Assembly: GCA_050944035.1 (NCBI GenBank)
Contig: JBMNQH010000004.1
Coordinates: forward strand, 62,001 to 126,000
Reading direction: 5' to 3'
Length of the DNA: 64,000 nucleotides
From: JBMNQH01 sp050944035
Lineage (GTDB): Bacteria; Bacillota; Clostridia; Oscillospirales; Oscillospiraceae
Part shown: positions 33,664-42,520 of the stretch, one piece after another
Layout: each line of letters opens with the position of its first letter
Numbering within the stretch: the stretch's first letter is position 1
The notes under the pieces: model-generated
What the model was told of the DNA's origin: nothing
Seen by the model: the letters and a program-made list of their open reading frames with translations, nothing else
The model's database searches: none
Program-made: the position numbers and the translations under genes

Positions 33664-34230
33664 ATGACGAGAACCACAGCGCGGGAGATTGCCGTCCAGC
33701 TTGGGTTTGCACTTTGCGCGAAACAACAGAAGCCGCAGGAAATTCTGGATACCTTTTTTGATACCGACTATTATTGTACGCTGGCAGAGGAAAACGAACT
33801 TTTTGCACAGTATCCCAATGAAAAACAGTTGCAGTACATACGTACGCTTGCAACCGGTGTTGCAGAGAAAAAAGAGGAACTGGACGGTTATATCAGCAAG
33901 TATTCCAAAAAATGGAAATTAAACCGCATCTCCCGTACCGCAGTTGCCATTATGCGCACGGCGATGTATGAAGTGCTGTATCTTCCAGATGTTCCGGATT
34001 CAGTTGCTGTCAATGAGGCGGTTGAACTCGCTAAGAAGTATGAAACGCCGGAAACCGTGACCTTTATCAACGGCCTTCTGGGCAGTTTTGTGCGTGAGCA
34101 GGCGAATGCAACGGCAGAGCCGGCAACCGAAGCGCCAGTGGAAGAATCCGCTGCAGTGGAGCCGGAAACAGCGGAAATGCCGATGGAAGAGTCCGCGCCG
34201 GCAGCTCCGGAACAGACAAGTCTGTTTTAA
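33664..34230 (+). CDS. nusB: Transcription antitermination protein NusB
   Basis: 188 residues. NusB binds boxA RNA with NusE to promote rRNA transcription. Recognisable parts: RTTAREIAVQLGFALC, EKQLQYIRTLATGVAEKKEELD, ISKYSKKWKLNRISRTAVAIMR, PDSVAVNEAVELAKKYETPETVTFINGLLG divided by turns. The common family ends near residue 145; this one has an added tail of about 40 residues rich in Ala, Pro and Glu, probably disordered. GGAGGAACGACAG precedes the ATG at 33664. It leads the xseA-xseB-ispA group. Confidence 0.93.
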   Translation: MTRTTAREIAVQLGFALCAKQQKPQEILDTFFDTDYYCTLAEENELFAQYPNEKQLQYIRTLATGVAEKKEELDGYISKYSKKWKLNRISRTAVAIMRTAMYEVLYLPDVPDSVAVNEAVELAKKYETPETVTFINGLLGSFVREQANATAEPATEAPVEESAAVEPETAEMPMEESAPAAPEQTSLF

Positions 34231-34254
34231 CACCAGGCTGTCATGGAATTGTAG

Positions 34255-35496
34255 ATGAAACAGGAAATTATCACAGTAACCGATCTCAACCAGTACATCA
34301 AGCGTTTGATGGATCATGACGAAATGCTTGCCAATGTCTGTGTCAGGGGGGAACTGTCTAACTATAAAATACACACGTCGGGCCATCATTATTTTACGTT
34401 GAAGGATGAAGCCGGTGCGGTGCGCTGTGTGATGTTTCGCAGCAGTGCCTCCAAATTGAAATTCCGGCCGGAGAGCGGGATGGCAGCACTTGCCGTCGGG
34501 CGGATCTCTGTCTTTCCCCGGGATGGGTCCTATCAGCTTTACTGTACCTCTCTTTCGCCGGATGGCGTGGGGGACCTGCAGGTTGCCTATGAACAACTGA
34601 AGGACAAGCTGGAGAAAGAAGGGCTCTTTGCTCCGACGCATAAAAAACCGCTTCCGGCATTTCCCAACACCATCGCAGTCATCACTGCGGCAACCGGTGC
34701 AGCAGTGCATGATATGATTCGGATCCTTGGGAAACGTTGGCCGATGGCAAAAGTCATTGTCATGCCCGTCCTGGTTCAGGGGACTGGTGCGCCGCCACAG
34801 ATTGCAGGGGCGATTCAGTATGCCAACCTGCACCGTATTGCGGATTTGATTATTACCGGGCGTGGCGGCGGTTCAATGGAAGATTTGTGGGCCTTTAATG
34901 ATGAACAGGTTGCCCGTGCAATTTTTGCATCCAAGATTCCGGTGATTTCTGCGGTTGGCCATGAACCGGACGTTACCATTGCCGATTTTGTTGCAGACCG
35001 GCGTGCGGCCACGCCGTCCAACGCCGCAGAGATTGCTGTGCCAGAGCAGATGGACGTCCGTGCCGTTGTGTCCGCTGCGGAGCTTCGCATAGGACAGGCC
35101 ATGCAAAAGCAGTTGACACGGTCACGCGATCGTTTGCAGGAACTGGCGGGGCGCCGTGTCTTACAAAGCCCTGCTGCCTATCTCGACAGCAGACGGATGG
35201 AGCTTGACTATGTGCAAAACCGGCTTGTCGCTGCAGCAGATCGCATGCTGTCGGACAAGCAGAGACAGTTTGTCGGTTTGACAGCGTCGTTGGATGCACT
35301 TAGCCCGCTCAAAGTACTGCGGCGCGGTTATTCCGTCGCTGTGTCTGGCACAGGGACAATTATAAAAACAGTTCGCCAGATTGCCCCAGGCAATCTGATT
35401 GATCTGAAGCTGCTCGACGGCACAGCAACGTGCCGTGTAGAGAAAACACAGACAGCGGAGGAATCCATACATGGAAGAGAAACAAAAGAGTTTTGA
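34255..35496 (+). CDS. xseA: Exodeoxyribonuclease VII large subunit
   Basis: 413 residues. It degrades single-stranded DNA with several XseB copies. N-terminal OB fold: TDLNQYIKRLMDHDEMLANVCVRGELS; then HHYFTLKDEAGAVRCVMF. Catalytic region: VITAATGAAVHDM, ITGRGGGSMEDLWAFNDE and VISAVGHEPDVTIADFVADRRAATPS with conserved Asp residues. The C-terminal coiled coil is shorter than in E. coli, giving a length near the Firmicute norm. It overlaps xseB by 26 bp. Confidence 0.96.
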   Translation: MKQEIITVTDLNQYIKRLMDHDEMLANVCVRGELSNYKIHTSGHHYFTLKDEAGAVRCVMFRSSASKLKFRPESGMAALAVGRISVFPRDGSYQLYCTSLSPDGVGDLQVAYEQLKDKLEKEGLFAPTHKKPLPAFPNTIAVITAATGAAVHDMIRILGKRWPMAKVIVMPVLVQGTGAPPQIAGAIQYANLHRIADLIITGRGGGSMEDLWAFNDEQVARAIFASKIPVISAVGHEPDVTIADFVADRRAATPSNAAEIAVPEQMDVRAVVSAAELRIGQAMQKQLTRSRDRLQELAGRRVLQSPAAYLDSRRMELDYVQNRLVAAADRMLSDKQRQFVGLTASLDALSPLKVLRRGYSVAVSGTGTIIKTVRQIAPGNLIDLKLLDGTATCRVEKTQTAEESIHGRETKEF

Positions 35497-35701
35497 GGCG
35501 TCTATCCAGCGGCTCAATGAGATTGTAACCCTGCTGGAAAAAGGCGATGCGCCGCTGGAACAGGCGCTGACACTGTTTGAAGAGGGCACAGCCCTTGTCA
35601 AGCAGTGCAGCGGAATGCTGGATCAGGCAGAACAAACAGTGGTCCGTCTGAAAAAAGGGGCGGATGGGATGCCTGAAGAATTGCCATTTGAGGAGGAATA
35701 A
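35471..35701 (+). CDS. xseB: Exodeoxyribonuclease VII small subunit
   Basis: 76 residues, normal length. Two helices with the family pattern SFEASIQRLNEIVTLLEKGDAPLEQALTLFEEGTAL, divided at the Gly-Asp turn, then LDQAEQTVVRLKKG. It binds and controls XseA. Its ATG lies inside the end of xseA; AGCGGAGGAA upstream serves as ribosome-binding site. Confidence 0.96.
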   Translation: MEEKQKSFEASIQRLNEIVTLLEKGDAPLEQALTLFEEGTALVKQCSGMLDQAEQTVVRLKKGADGMPEELPFEEE

Positions 35702-35706
35702 AAAGA

Positions 35707-36624
35707 ATGGAAGCAAGACATCAGGAACGATATGATCAGTATGCGAAAATGATAGAGGACTATCTCCAGACCTGTTTTGACATGAGTGATCTTCCCCCCC
35801 ATCTGAAACAGCATGAGGGACTGGCAGAAATCATGCGCTACAGCCTGTTGAATGGCGGCAAGCGTGTGCGTGCCGTTTTGCTGCTGGAGTTTTGCAGTCT
35901 TTGCAAAGGCGATCTGGAACAGGCGCTGCCGATGGCAGCTGCGGTTGAAATGCTGCATGCCTATTCTTTGATCCACGATGATCTGCCCTGCATGGACGAT
36001 GACGATATGCGCCGAGGAAAGCCTTCTTGCCATATTGCTTATGGCGAGGCCAATGCGCTGCTGGCCGGTGATGCACTGCAGGCAGCTGCATTCCAGGAGC
36101 TTTTCAAGGCTGATATCCCCGACGATGCACTGGTTCGCTGTGCCCGCATTCTGGCGGATGCCGCAGGACCGGATGGTATCTGTGCCGGTCAGTACCTTGA
36201 TTTGCAGCCGGCTCCTGAAACCGACAGTTTCGACATCCGTGACAAATGGCTTTATAATATCGATAAGCGCAAAACCTCCAGCCTCATCAGTGCTGCCTGC
36301 TCTATGGGTGCCAGCGTTGCCGGTGCGCCGTTGGAGTATGTCGGTATGGCGCAGGCCTTTGGCCAGATGCTCGGTCTGGCGTTCCAGATCCGTGATGATA
36401 TGCTGGACGTTATGGGTACCGAAAAAGAGCTTGGAAAGCCCATTGGTTCCGATGAAGCCCAGAATAAGATGACTTACATGACCCTTTATGGGGAGAAGGG
36501 TTGCTTTGGTCTGCTTGAGAACTACTGTTCGCAGGCAGTCGCGATTCTTTGGGGATTGTTTAGTGAGGAGGAGAGCGCGTTCCTGGTCGACCTCATTTGG
36601 GATCTCTATGATCGCATGAAATAA
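35707..36624 (+). CDS. ispA: Polyprenyl (farnesyl) diphosphate synthase
   Basis: 305 residues. It joins isopentenyl diphosphate to allylic diphosphates to make geranyl and farnesyl diphosphate for undecaprenol and menaquinone. Motifs: LNGGKRVRAVLLLE, first Asp-rich region LIHDDLPCMDDDDMRRGKPSCH (with the extra two residues typical of short-chain enzymes), the conserved KT in DKRKTSSLI, and second Asp-rich FQIRDDMLD. GAGGAATAAAAAG precedes the ATG. xseA-xseB-ispA-dxs is a usual order. A terminator-like hairpin separates it from dxs. Confidence 0.94.
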   Translation: MEARHQERYDQYAKMIEDYLQTCFDMSDLPPHLKQHEGLAEIMRYSLLNGGKRVRAVLLLEFCSLCKGDLEQALPMAAAVEMLHAYSLIHDDLPCMDDDDMRRGKPSCHIAYGEANALLAGDALQAAAFQELFKADIPDDALVRCARILADAAGPDGICAGQYLDLQPAPETDSFDIRDKWLYNIDKRKTSSLISAACSMGASVAGAPLEYVGMAQAFGQMLGLAFQIRDDMLDVMGTEKELGKPIGSDEAQNKMTYMTLYGEKGCFGLLENYCSQAVAILWGLFSEEESAFLVDLIWDLYDRMK

Positions 36625-36661
36625 TTCTCAATATTCATTTCTTTTTGCATATTTTTTCGAC

Positions 36662-36700
36662 AAACCGCCCCGTTTACTATTGTAAAGGGGCGGTTTGTTT
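36662..36700 (+). terminator. Hairpin/terminator between ispA and dxs
   Basis: AAACCGCCCC pairs with GGGGCGGTTT, with an inner TTTAC/GTAAA pair, followed by a broken T-run. Confidence 0.75.
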
Positions 36701-36815
36701 GATAAAATCATATTCTGCACAGTGAGAATTCACTCGGGAAAACGGATGGGCTCAGTTGTTTCTATTCGAATACGGGGCGCCGATTCCCAGCATAAAATTT
36801 GCAGAGGTAATCATT

Positions 36816-38669
36816 TTGTCTATTTTAGAAGAAATTCATTCCCCCGCGGATGTCAAGGCGCTTTCCAGCGATCAGCTTGACGGCCTGTGCGGGGAAATTC
36901 GGGAGTTTTTAATCCACAGCGTTTCCCAAACCGGTGGACACCTGTCCTCCAATTTGGGTGTAGTGGAGCTTACCGTTGCGGTACACAGGGTATTTGATAC
37001 CAGCAAAGACAGGCTGGTGTTCGATGTGGGACATCAGAGCTATATTCATAAAATGCTGACAGGACGTATGGATCAATTCCATACGCTCCGGAAACTGGAT
37101 GGTCTTTCCGGGTTCCCCAATCCAAGAGAAAGCCGGCACGATGCATTCATTGCCGGCCATGCTTCCAACTCCATTTCTGTTGGCCTGGGAATGGCCCGCG
37201 CCAGAACAGCGGAGCGGGGGAACTATCATGTGATCACGCTTATCGGTGACGGTGCGTTGAGCGGTGGACTGGCCTATGAAGGACTCAGCAACGCAGGACA
37301 GAGTGGGGAACCGATGATTGTGATTTTAAATGACAATGGGATGTCCATCAATAAAAGCGTTGGTGGCCTGTCAACGCCCTTGTCCAAAATGCGGGTGCGG
37401 CCTGCCTATTTCCGCTTTAAAAGTGTATATCGCAGTATTATGAAGCATTTGCCCGCTCTGTATCGCTTGTTTCATAAATTCAAAAAGCGGATTAAGGGAC
37501 TGCTTTTGCTGTCCACCTTCTTTGAAGATCTGGGGTACTATTATATCGGCCCGGTTGATGGACACGATGTACAGCAGATGGAAACAGTCCTTCGTTGGGC
37601 GAAGCGGTTGCACGAACCGGTACTCATTCACGCGATCACGCAAAAGGGGAAAGGGTACTGCGTTGCGGAATATGATCCGGAGGCCTTCCACGGCGTTGGA
37701 GCCTTTGATCCTGACACGGGGGAACTCCCTGCATCCGCTGATAACTTTTCAAAACAATTTGGGAGAACATTGACTGAGCTGGCTCAAAAAGATGAGCGCA
37801 TTCTTGCCATTACTGCGGCGATGGAAAGTGGCACGGGGCTGCATGGTTTTGCCCAGACGTTTCCAGATCGGTTTTTCGATGTAGGAATCGCAGAAGGGCA
37901 TGCCGTTGCCATGGCGGCAGGGATGGCAAAGCAGGGAATGGTTCCGGTGATGGCCGTCTATTCTACATTTCTACAGCGAGCCTATGATATGTTGATTCAC
38001 GATGTTTCACTGCAGCGGCTCCATGTGGTGTTCACTGTAGACCGTGCTGGCTTGGTCGGACGGGATGGAGAAACACATCATGGACTGTTTGATGTGGACT
38101 ATCTTTGCTCCATTCCCGGCATGGTGTTATTTTGTCCATCCTCGTTTGCAGAGTTGCAGACCATGTTGTACATGGCAATTTACAGTGTAAAGGGGCCGGT
38201 TGCAATACGGTATCCCCGCGGAGGAGAGGGTGTATTCCAGGAAAATACAGCCGATCATACTGCAGTTTTTTTGCAGGAAGGAACAGATGTTACACTTGTC
38301 ACTTATGGGGTTATGGTGAACGAGGTGCTGTCGGCAGCCAAATTGTTGCAGGCCGGCGGCGTTTCAGCACAGGTACTGAAGTTGAATTGTATCAATCCGT
38401 TGGATATTACATTGATACAGCACGGCTTGGAAAAGACCGGTTGTTTTGTCATGGTAGAAGAGGTGTGCGCCCACGGCTGTGTGGGAGAACGGATTCTTTC
38501 CACATTAGCGGAGCAGGGCAACGTGCCGCAAAAGGCGAAACTGCTCAATTTGGGCAATGGGATTGTAACCCATGGCGATGTGAAAGAGTTGCGTGCCCGT
38601 ACAGGAATCGATGCGCAGGGCATCCGGAATGCGGTGCAGGAATTGCTGCGGAACAGTGAGGGTATATGA
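36816..38669 (+). CDS. dxs: 1-deoxy-D-xylulose-5-phosphate synthase
   Basis: 617-residue thiamine-diphosphate enzyme; makes the first intermediate of the MEP isoprenoid pathway from pyruvate and glyceraldehyde-3-phosphate. Motifs: FDVGHQSYIHKMLTGR, TLIGDGALSGGLAYEGLSNAG (cofactor GDG) ending in NDNGMSI, and VGIAEGHAVAMAAGMAKQG and FTVDRAGLVGRDGETHHG from the pyrimidine domain. A TTG start at 36816, with AGAGG before it, gives the normal N-terminus SILEEIHSPADVK; a longer ATG form from 36756 adds 20 unlike residues. Its end overlaps tlyA by 4 bp. Confidence 0.95.
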   Translation: MSILEEIHSPADVKALSSDQLDGLCGEIREFLIHSVSQTGGHLSSNLGVVELTVAVHRVFDTSKDRLVFDVGHQSYIHKMLTGRMDQFHTLRKLDGLSGFPNPRESRHDAFIAGHASNSISVGLGMARARTAERGNYHVITLIGDGALSGGLAYEGLSNAGQSGEPMIVILNDNGMSINKSVGGLSTPLSKMRVRPAYFRFKSVYRSIMKHLPALYRLFHKFKKRIKGLLLLSTFFEDLGYYYIGPVDGHDVQQMETVLRWAKRLHEPVLIHAITQKGKGYCVAEYDPEAFHGVGAFDPDTGELPASADNFSKQFGRTLTELAQKDERILAITAAMESGTGLHGFAQTFPDRFFDVGIAEGHAVAMAAGMAKQGMVPVMAVYSTFLQRAYDMLIHDVSLQRLHVVFTVDRAGLVGRDGETHHGLFDVDYLCSIPGMVLFCPSSFAELQTMLYMAIYSVKGPVAIRYPRGGEGVFQENTADHTAVFLQEGTDVTLVTYGVMVNEVLSAAKLLQAGGVSAQVLKLNCINPLDITLIQHGLEKTGCFVMVEEVCAHGCVGERILSTLAEQGNVPQKAKLLNLGNGIVTHGDVKELRARTGIDAQGIRNAVQELLRNSEGI

Positions 38670-39472
38670 AAAAAGTTAGATTAGACCAGCTGGTATTTGA
38701 TCTCGGCCTGACGGAGAGCCGCGAGCGCGCAAAGACCACGATTATGAGCGGTCTGGTGTTTGTCAACGGACAGCGTGTGGATAAACCGGGTACCGCCGTC
38801 GCATCCGACAGCAAAATTGAGATTCACGGCGATACATTGCGTTATGTCAGCCGCGGGGGGGTGAAGCTGGAGAAAGCTCTGACGAGTTTTTCCTATGACC
38901 CCGCAGGACTGCGCTGCATCGACTGCGGCGCGTCCACTGGCGGATTTACAGACTGCCTGTTGCAGAACGGCGCGGAATTTGTCTATGCTGTTGATGTCGG
39001 GTACGGTCAGCTGGCCTGGAAATTGCGCGGCGATGCGCGCGTACAGTCCATGGAGCGTACCAATATCCGGTATGTTACACCGGAACAGATTCCAGAAAAA
39101 CTGGATCTGGCGGTGATGGACTTATCGTTTATCTCATTGCAGTTGGTTCTGCCGGTGGTCCGGGCGCTGTTGAAGGAGCAGGCAGACATTATCTGTCTGG
39201 TTAAGCCCCAGTTTGAGGCGGGAAAAGAAAAAGTTGGGAAAAAAGGCGTTGTCCGTGATCCGGCGGTTCATGTGGAAGTATTACAGGCATTTCTTGCCTA
39301 TGCGTTGGAAGCTGGGTTTACACCGATGGGACTGACATTTTCTCCCGTAAAGGGACCGGAGGGGAACATTGAGTATCTCGGCTGGCTTCGCTGTGGCGCG
39401 GGAGAGGTAGCCAAATTGGATCCGGAAGCTGTGGTTGCGGCTTCTCATATGGAATTGAAGGAGAAAGCGTAA
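38666..39472 (+). CDS. tlyA: TlyA-family rRNA 2'-O-methyltransferase
   Basis: 268 residues. An S4 RNA-binding domain (KKVRLDQLVFDLGLTESRER, GLVFVNGQRVDKPGT) is followed by an FtsJ-like methyltransferase domain with the S-adenosylmethionine loop CIDCGASTGGFTDCLLQ, VMDLSFISLQ and the KPQFEAGKEKVGKKG segment. In other bacteria TlyA methylates 16S and 23S rRNA; it was once called haemolysin. It is coupled on both sides (ATGA with dxs; one-base overlap with nadK). Confidence 0.94.
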   Translation: MKKVRLDQLVFDLGLTESRERAKTTIMSGLVFVNGQRVDKPGTAVASDSKIEIHGDTLRYVSRGGVKLEKALTSFSYDPAGLRCIDCGASTGGFTDCLLQNGAEFVYAVDVGYGQLAWKLRGDARVQSMERTNIRYVTPEQIPEKLDLAVMDLSFISLQLVLPVVRALLKEQADIICLVKPQFEAGKEKVGKKGVVRDPAVHVEVLQAFLAYALEAGFTPMGLTFSPVKGPEGNIEYLGWLRCGAGEVAKLDPEAVVAASHMELKEKA

Positions 39473-40332
39473 TGTCGCATATTGTCCTGTGTCCCAATCC
39501 TTATCGTGATTTGGATTTGCGTCTGACGCTCCAGGTGCAAACACTGCTGGAGCAGGCCGGATGTCAGGCTGTTATCAGCCCACTGTTTACCGAAGGGGCT
39601 TCTGAGAGCGTCCCAACAACGATTCCGACGGTTCCATTGGAGACTTCGATACAGGAGGCTTCTCTGTTGGTTCCGTTCGGCGGAGATGGAACCATTCTCC
39701 ACGCGGCCCGTGCCGCAATGGAACGGGCGGTGCCGATCCTCGGCGTCAATCTTGGGAACAAAGGGTTTATGGCGGAATTGGAACCAGATGACATTGCTCT
39801 GGTAGTTGATGCCGCAGCGGGAAAATTTCCCTTGAAACGCCGTATGATGTTGGATGTCGCCTTATACCGGGAAGGCAAAGTTGTTTATTCGGATTCTGCG
39901 CTCAATGATGCTGTGGTGTCCGGTGTTGTCCAGTGCATTCGGCTGAGTGCATATGGCGATGGGCAGAAAATTTCCGAGTTTTCCGGTGACGGCATTATCA
40001 TTGCCACACCGACGGGGTCTACCGCCTATTCCATGTCTGCCGGGGGACCACTGGTCGAACCCATGGCGGAGAATATTATTTTGACGCCCATCTGTGCGCA
40101 TGTGCTGGCTGCAAAAGCCTTCGTTTTGGCACCGGATCGCGTAGTTACCATTCATCCCAGCAATCTGACTGGTCGCCAGGCAATTCTATCGGTTGATGGC
40201 TGCAGAGCAGCGGAGCTGATGGCAGGGGATAAGATCGTGGTAAAGAAGTCGACGTTTGTTACCCTGATGGCGGACGCCGGCAGAAAGAGTTTTTACGATG
40301 TAGCGCTTGAAAAATTAGGAGAGCGAAAATGA
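39472..40332 (+). CDS. nadK: NAD kinase
   Basis: 286 residues. Phosphorylates NAD to NADP. Motifs: VPFGGDGTILHAAR, LGVNLGNKGFMAELEP, SDSALNDAVVSG (NExD-like) and the TPTGSTAYSMSAGGPLVEP loop. Coupled to tlyA and argR by overlapping start and stop codons; nadK-argR-recN is a conserved Firmicute order. Confidence 0.95.
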   Translation: MSHIVLCPNPYRDLDLRLTLQVQTLLEQAGCQAVISPLFTEGASESVPTTIPTVPLETSIQEASLLVPFGGDGTILHAARAAMERAVPILGVNLGNKGFMAELEPDDIALVVDAAAGKFPLKRRMMLDVALYREGKVVYSDSALNDAVVSGVVQCIRLSAYGDGQKISEFSGDGIIIATPTGSTAYSMSAGGPLVEPMAENIILTPICAHVLAAKAFVLAPDRVVTIHPSNLTGRQAILSVDGCRAAELMAGDKIVVKKSTFVTLMADAGRKSFYDVALEKLGERK

Positions 40333-40781
40333 AATTATCCAGACAGAATGTGATTCTTGAAGTTATTACAGAGCAGGATATTGAAACCCAGAATCAATTG
40401 ATGGACGCACTGCAGGAACGCGGAATCAAAAGTACGCAGGCAACCATCTCCCGCGATATCAAGGAGCTGCGCCTGGTTAAGGAACTTTCACCGAGCGGTC
40501 ACTATCGCTATGTCTCAGTTGTGAGCGAGGAAATTGAAGGAAAAGATCAGCGTCTGCAAAATATTTTTCGGGAGAGCGTCACAAGCTGTGATTTTGCCCA
40601 GAATATTGTGGTATTAAAAACCCTGCCTGGCCTTGCTTCCGCAGCCTGTTCTACCTTGGACAGCATGGATATCAAAGATTTGGTCGGCACAATTGCCGGT
40701 GACGATACAGCATTTCTTGCGATGCGGGATACCATTTCCGCAGAACAAATTTGCCGTGAGATTCATGAGATGATTGGTTAA
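40329..40781 (+). CDS. argR: Arginine repressor ArgR
   Basis: 150 residues, normal. The N-terminal winged helix reads ITEQDIETQNQLMDALQERG and STQATISRDIKELRLVK; the C-terminal oligomerisation and arginine-binding part has VVLKTLPGLASAACSTLDSMD and GTIAGDDTAFLAMRD, with the Asp pair that contacts arginine. Besides arginine genes, its position before recN is fixed in Firmicutes for reasons not well understood. It overlaps nadK by 4 bp. Confidence 0.97.
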   Translation: MKLSRQNVILEVITEQDIETQNQLMDALQERGIKSTQATISRDIKELRLVKELSPSGHYRYVSVVSEEIEGKDQRLQNIFRESVTSCDFAQNIVVLKTLPGLASAACSTLDSMDIKDLVGTIAGDDTAFLAMRDTISAEQICREIHEMIG

Positions 40782-40810
40782 ACAGGAAAGAGGAAAGTTG
40801 GTGAAACGGT

Positions 40811-42520
40811 GTGTTACACGAACTCCATATTGAAAATGTCGCGGTGATCGAACGCGCGGATCTGACTTTGCATACAGGTCTGAACGTCTTAACCGGGGAA
40901 ACGGGCGCCGGTAAGTCCATCATCATTGATGCACTTGGTGCAGTGCTTGGCAGTCGGACAAGCCGGGAATTGGTACGAACCGGTGCCGATAAAGCTGTGG
41001 TGAGTGCTGTATTTTCCGGGGACGCGGCGGAAAACTGGTGCCGGGAAAACGGGATCGATACAGAGGAGGAGACCATTGTGATCCACCGACGGATTACAGC
41101 CGCAGGAAAATCGGTCTGCCGCATCAACGGCCTTCCCGTTTCGGTCACACAGCTCCGCGCACTTGGTGCGTTGCTGATGGATATCCACGGTCAGAACGAT
41201 GGTCGACAGCTTCTGGACGAGGAGCGGCACCGTATCTATCTCGACCAATTTGGCGACTATGAGCAGGAACTAACTGCATTTCAGACCGCTTATGCAGCCT
41301 ATCGGGATACATTGCGCGAAATGGAACAGCTGACGATGGATGAAATTGAGAAGGCACGCCTATCTGACAGCCTTTCCTATCAAATTGCAGAACTGGAGCA
41401 GGCAGCGCTGGAACCTGGAGAATATGAAACACTTTCGGACCGACGGGACCTGCTGAAACATGCAGAAAAATTGACAGAAGCAGTTGACAGTGCGTATGCA
41501 GTATTGTATGGTGATGCTGATTCCGCTGTTTCCATGGTGGGAGAGGCGGAAAATTGGCTGATTCGGGCATCCGGATACAGCGAAGCGTTACAAAAAACGG
41601 CAAATGTGGTTTCAGAAGCGAGATTTTTGCTAGAGGATGCCACCGAGCAACTGCGGGATTTTCGTGCGGATCTGGACTTCTCGCCAGAGGAATACGATCA
41701 GTTGGAGAGCCGATTGTCCACTTTGAAGCGGTTGTTCAAAAAGTATCACGGCGATGAAGCATCGCTGCTTGGCCAGCTTGACGACTGTCGAAAACGTTTG
41801 GATGACTTGGAGTATGCCGATGAGCGTTTGGAAAAACTCCAGAAAAAATGCAGCAGACTGCAAAAACAGGCAGAGCAGGCCGCCAAAGCGTTGACGGCCG
41901 CGCGGGAGCGGGCCGGGAAGATTTTGCAGGAGCGAATTGAACAGGAACTCCATGATCTGAGTATGCCGTCTGCGCGGTTTCTTGTTTCTATTGCGCCGCT
42001 TGGAGGCGATCCGGGCTTTGATCGTACCGGGGGGGATCGTATTCGGTTCCTGTTGGCGGCGAACCGCGGAGAAGCGCCGGGGTCAATTAGTCGGATTGCA
42101 TCTGGCGGCGAGCTGTCCCGTATCATGCTGGCAATGAAGCAGGTTTTTGCAGAACGTGATGGGGTTGACGCGCTGGTGTTCGATGAAATCGACACCGGTG
42201 TTTCCGGTGTTGCTGCCCAGCGTGTTGGGGAAAAGCTGGCAACGCTTTCCCGGCACAAACAGGTGCTGTGTATTACACATCTTCCGCAGATTGCCGCGAT
42301 GGCAGATGCCCATTATGAGATTTGTAAGACTGAGCACGACGGGCGGACATTTACGGATATTAAAGAATTGGAGCGCAGCGGACGGCGGTATGAACTGGCA
42401 CGTCTGCATGGCGGTGACCATATTACAGATACCACGCTGCACAGCGCAGAAGAGCAGCTTCGATCGGCAGAGCAGTTTAAGGCGTCGGTCGGGAGCGGAA
42501 AGACGGAGAAAAGACAATGA
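40811..42520 (+). CDS. recN: DNA repair protein RecN
   Basis: 569-residue SMC-like ATPase that acts early at double-strand breaks. Walker A GETGAGKSIIIDALGAVLG near residue 30, a long coiled coil (about 155-360), the signature SRIASGGELSRIMLAMKQV and Walker B ALVFDEIDTGVSG, then QVLCITHLPQIAAMAD. The start is a GTG at 40811, giving LHELHIENVAVIERADL, the common N-terminus. AAAGAGGAAAG stands a little far upstream. It overlaps the following aminotransferase gene by 4 bp. Confidence 0.96.
   Translation: MLHELHIENVAVIERADLTLHTGLNVLTGETGAGKSIIIDALGAVLGSRTSRELVRTGADKAVVSAVFSGDAAENWCRENGIDTEEETIVIHRRITAAGKSVCRINGLPVSVTQLRALGALLMDIHGQNDGRQLLDEERHRIYLDQFGDYEQELTAFQTAYAAYRDTLREMEQLTMDEIEKARLSDSLSYQIAELEQAALEPGEYETLSDRRDLLKHAEKLTEAVDSAYAVLYGDADSAVSMVGEAENWLIRASGYSEALQKTANVVSEARFLLEDATEQLRDFRADLDFSPEEYDQLESRLSTLKRLFKKYHGDEASLLGQLDDCRKRLDDLEYADERLEKLQKKCSRLQKQAEQAAKALTAARERAGKILQERIEQELHDLSMPSARFLVSIAPLGGDPGFDRTGGDRIRFLLAANRGEAPGSISRIASGGELSRIMLAMKQVFAERDGVDALVFDEIDTGVSGVAAQRVGEKLATLSRHKQVLCITHLPQIAAMADAHYEICKTEHDGRTFTDIKELERSGRRYELARLHGGDHITDTTLHSAEEQLRSAEQFKASVGSGKTEKRQ

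Noticed and set aside
34000..34833. A 277-codon minus-strand frame over nusB and xseA
   Set aside because: It spans two genes with clear motifs; the translation is rich in Cys, His and Arg without family features.
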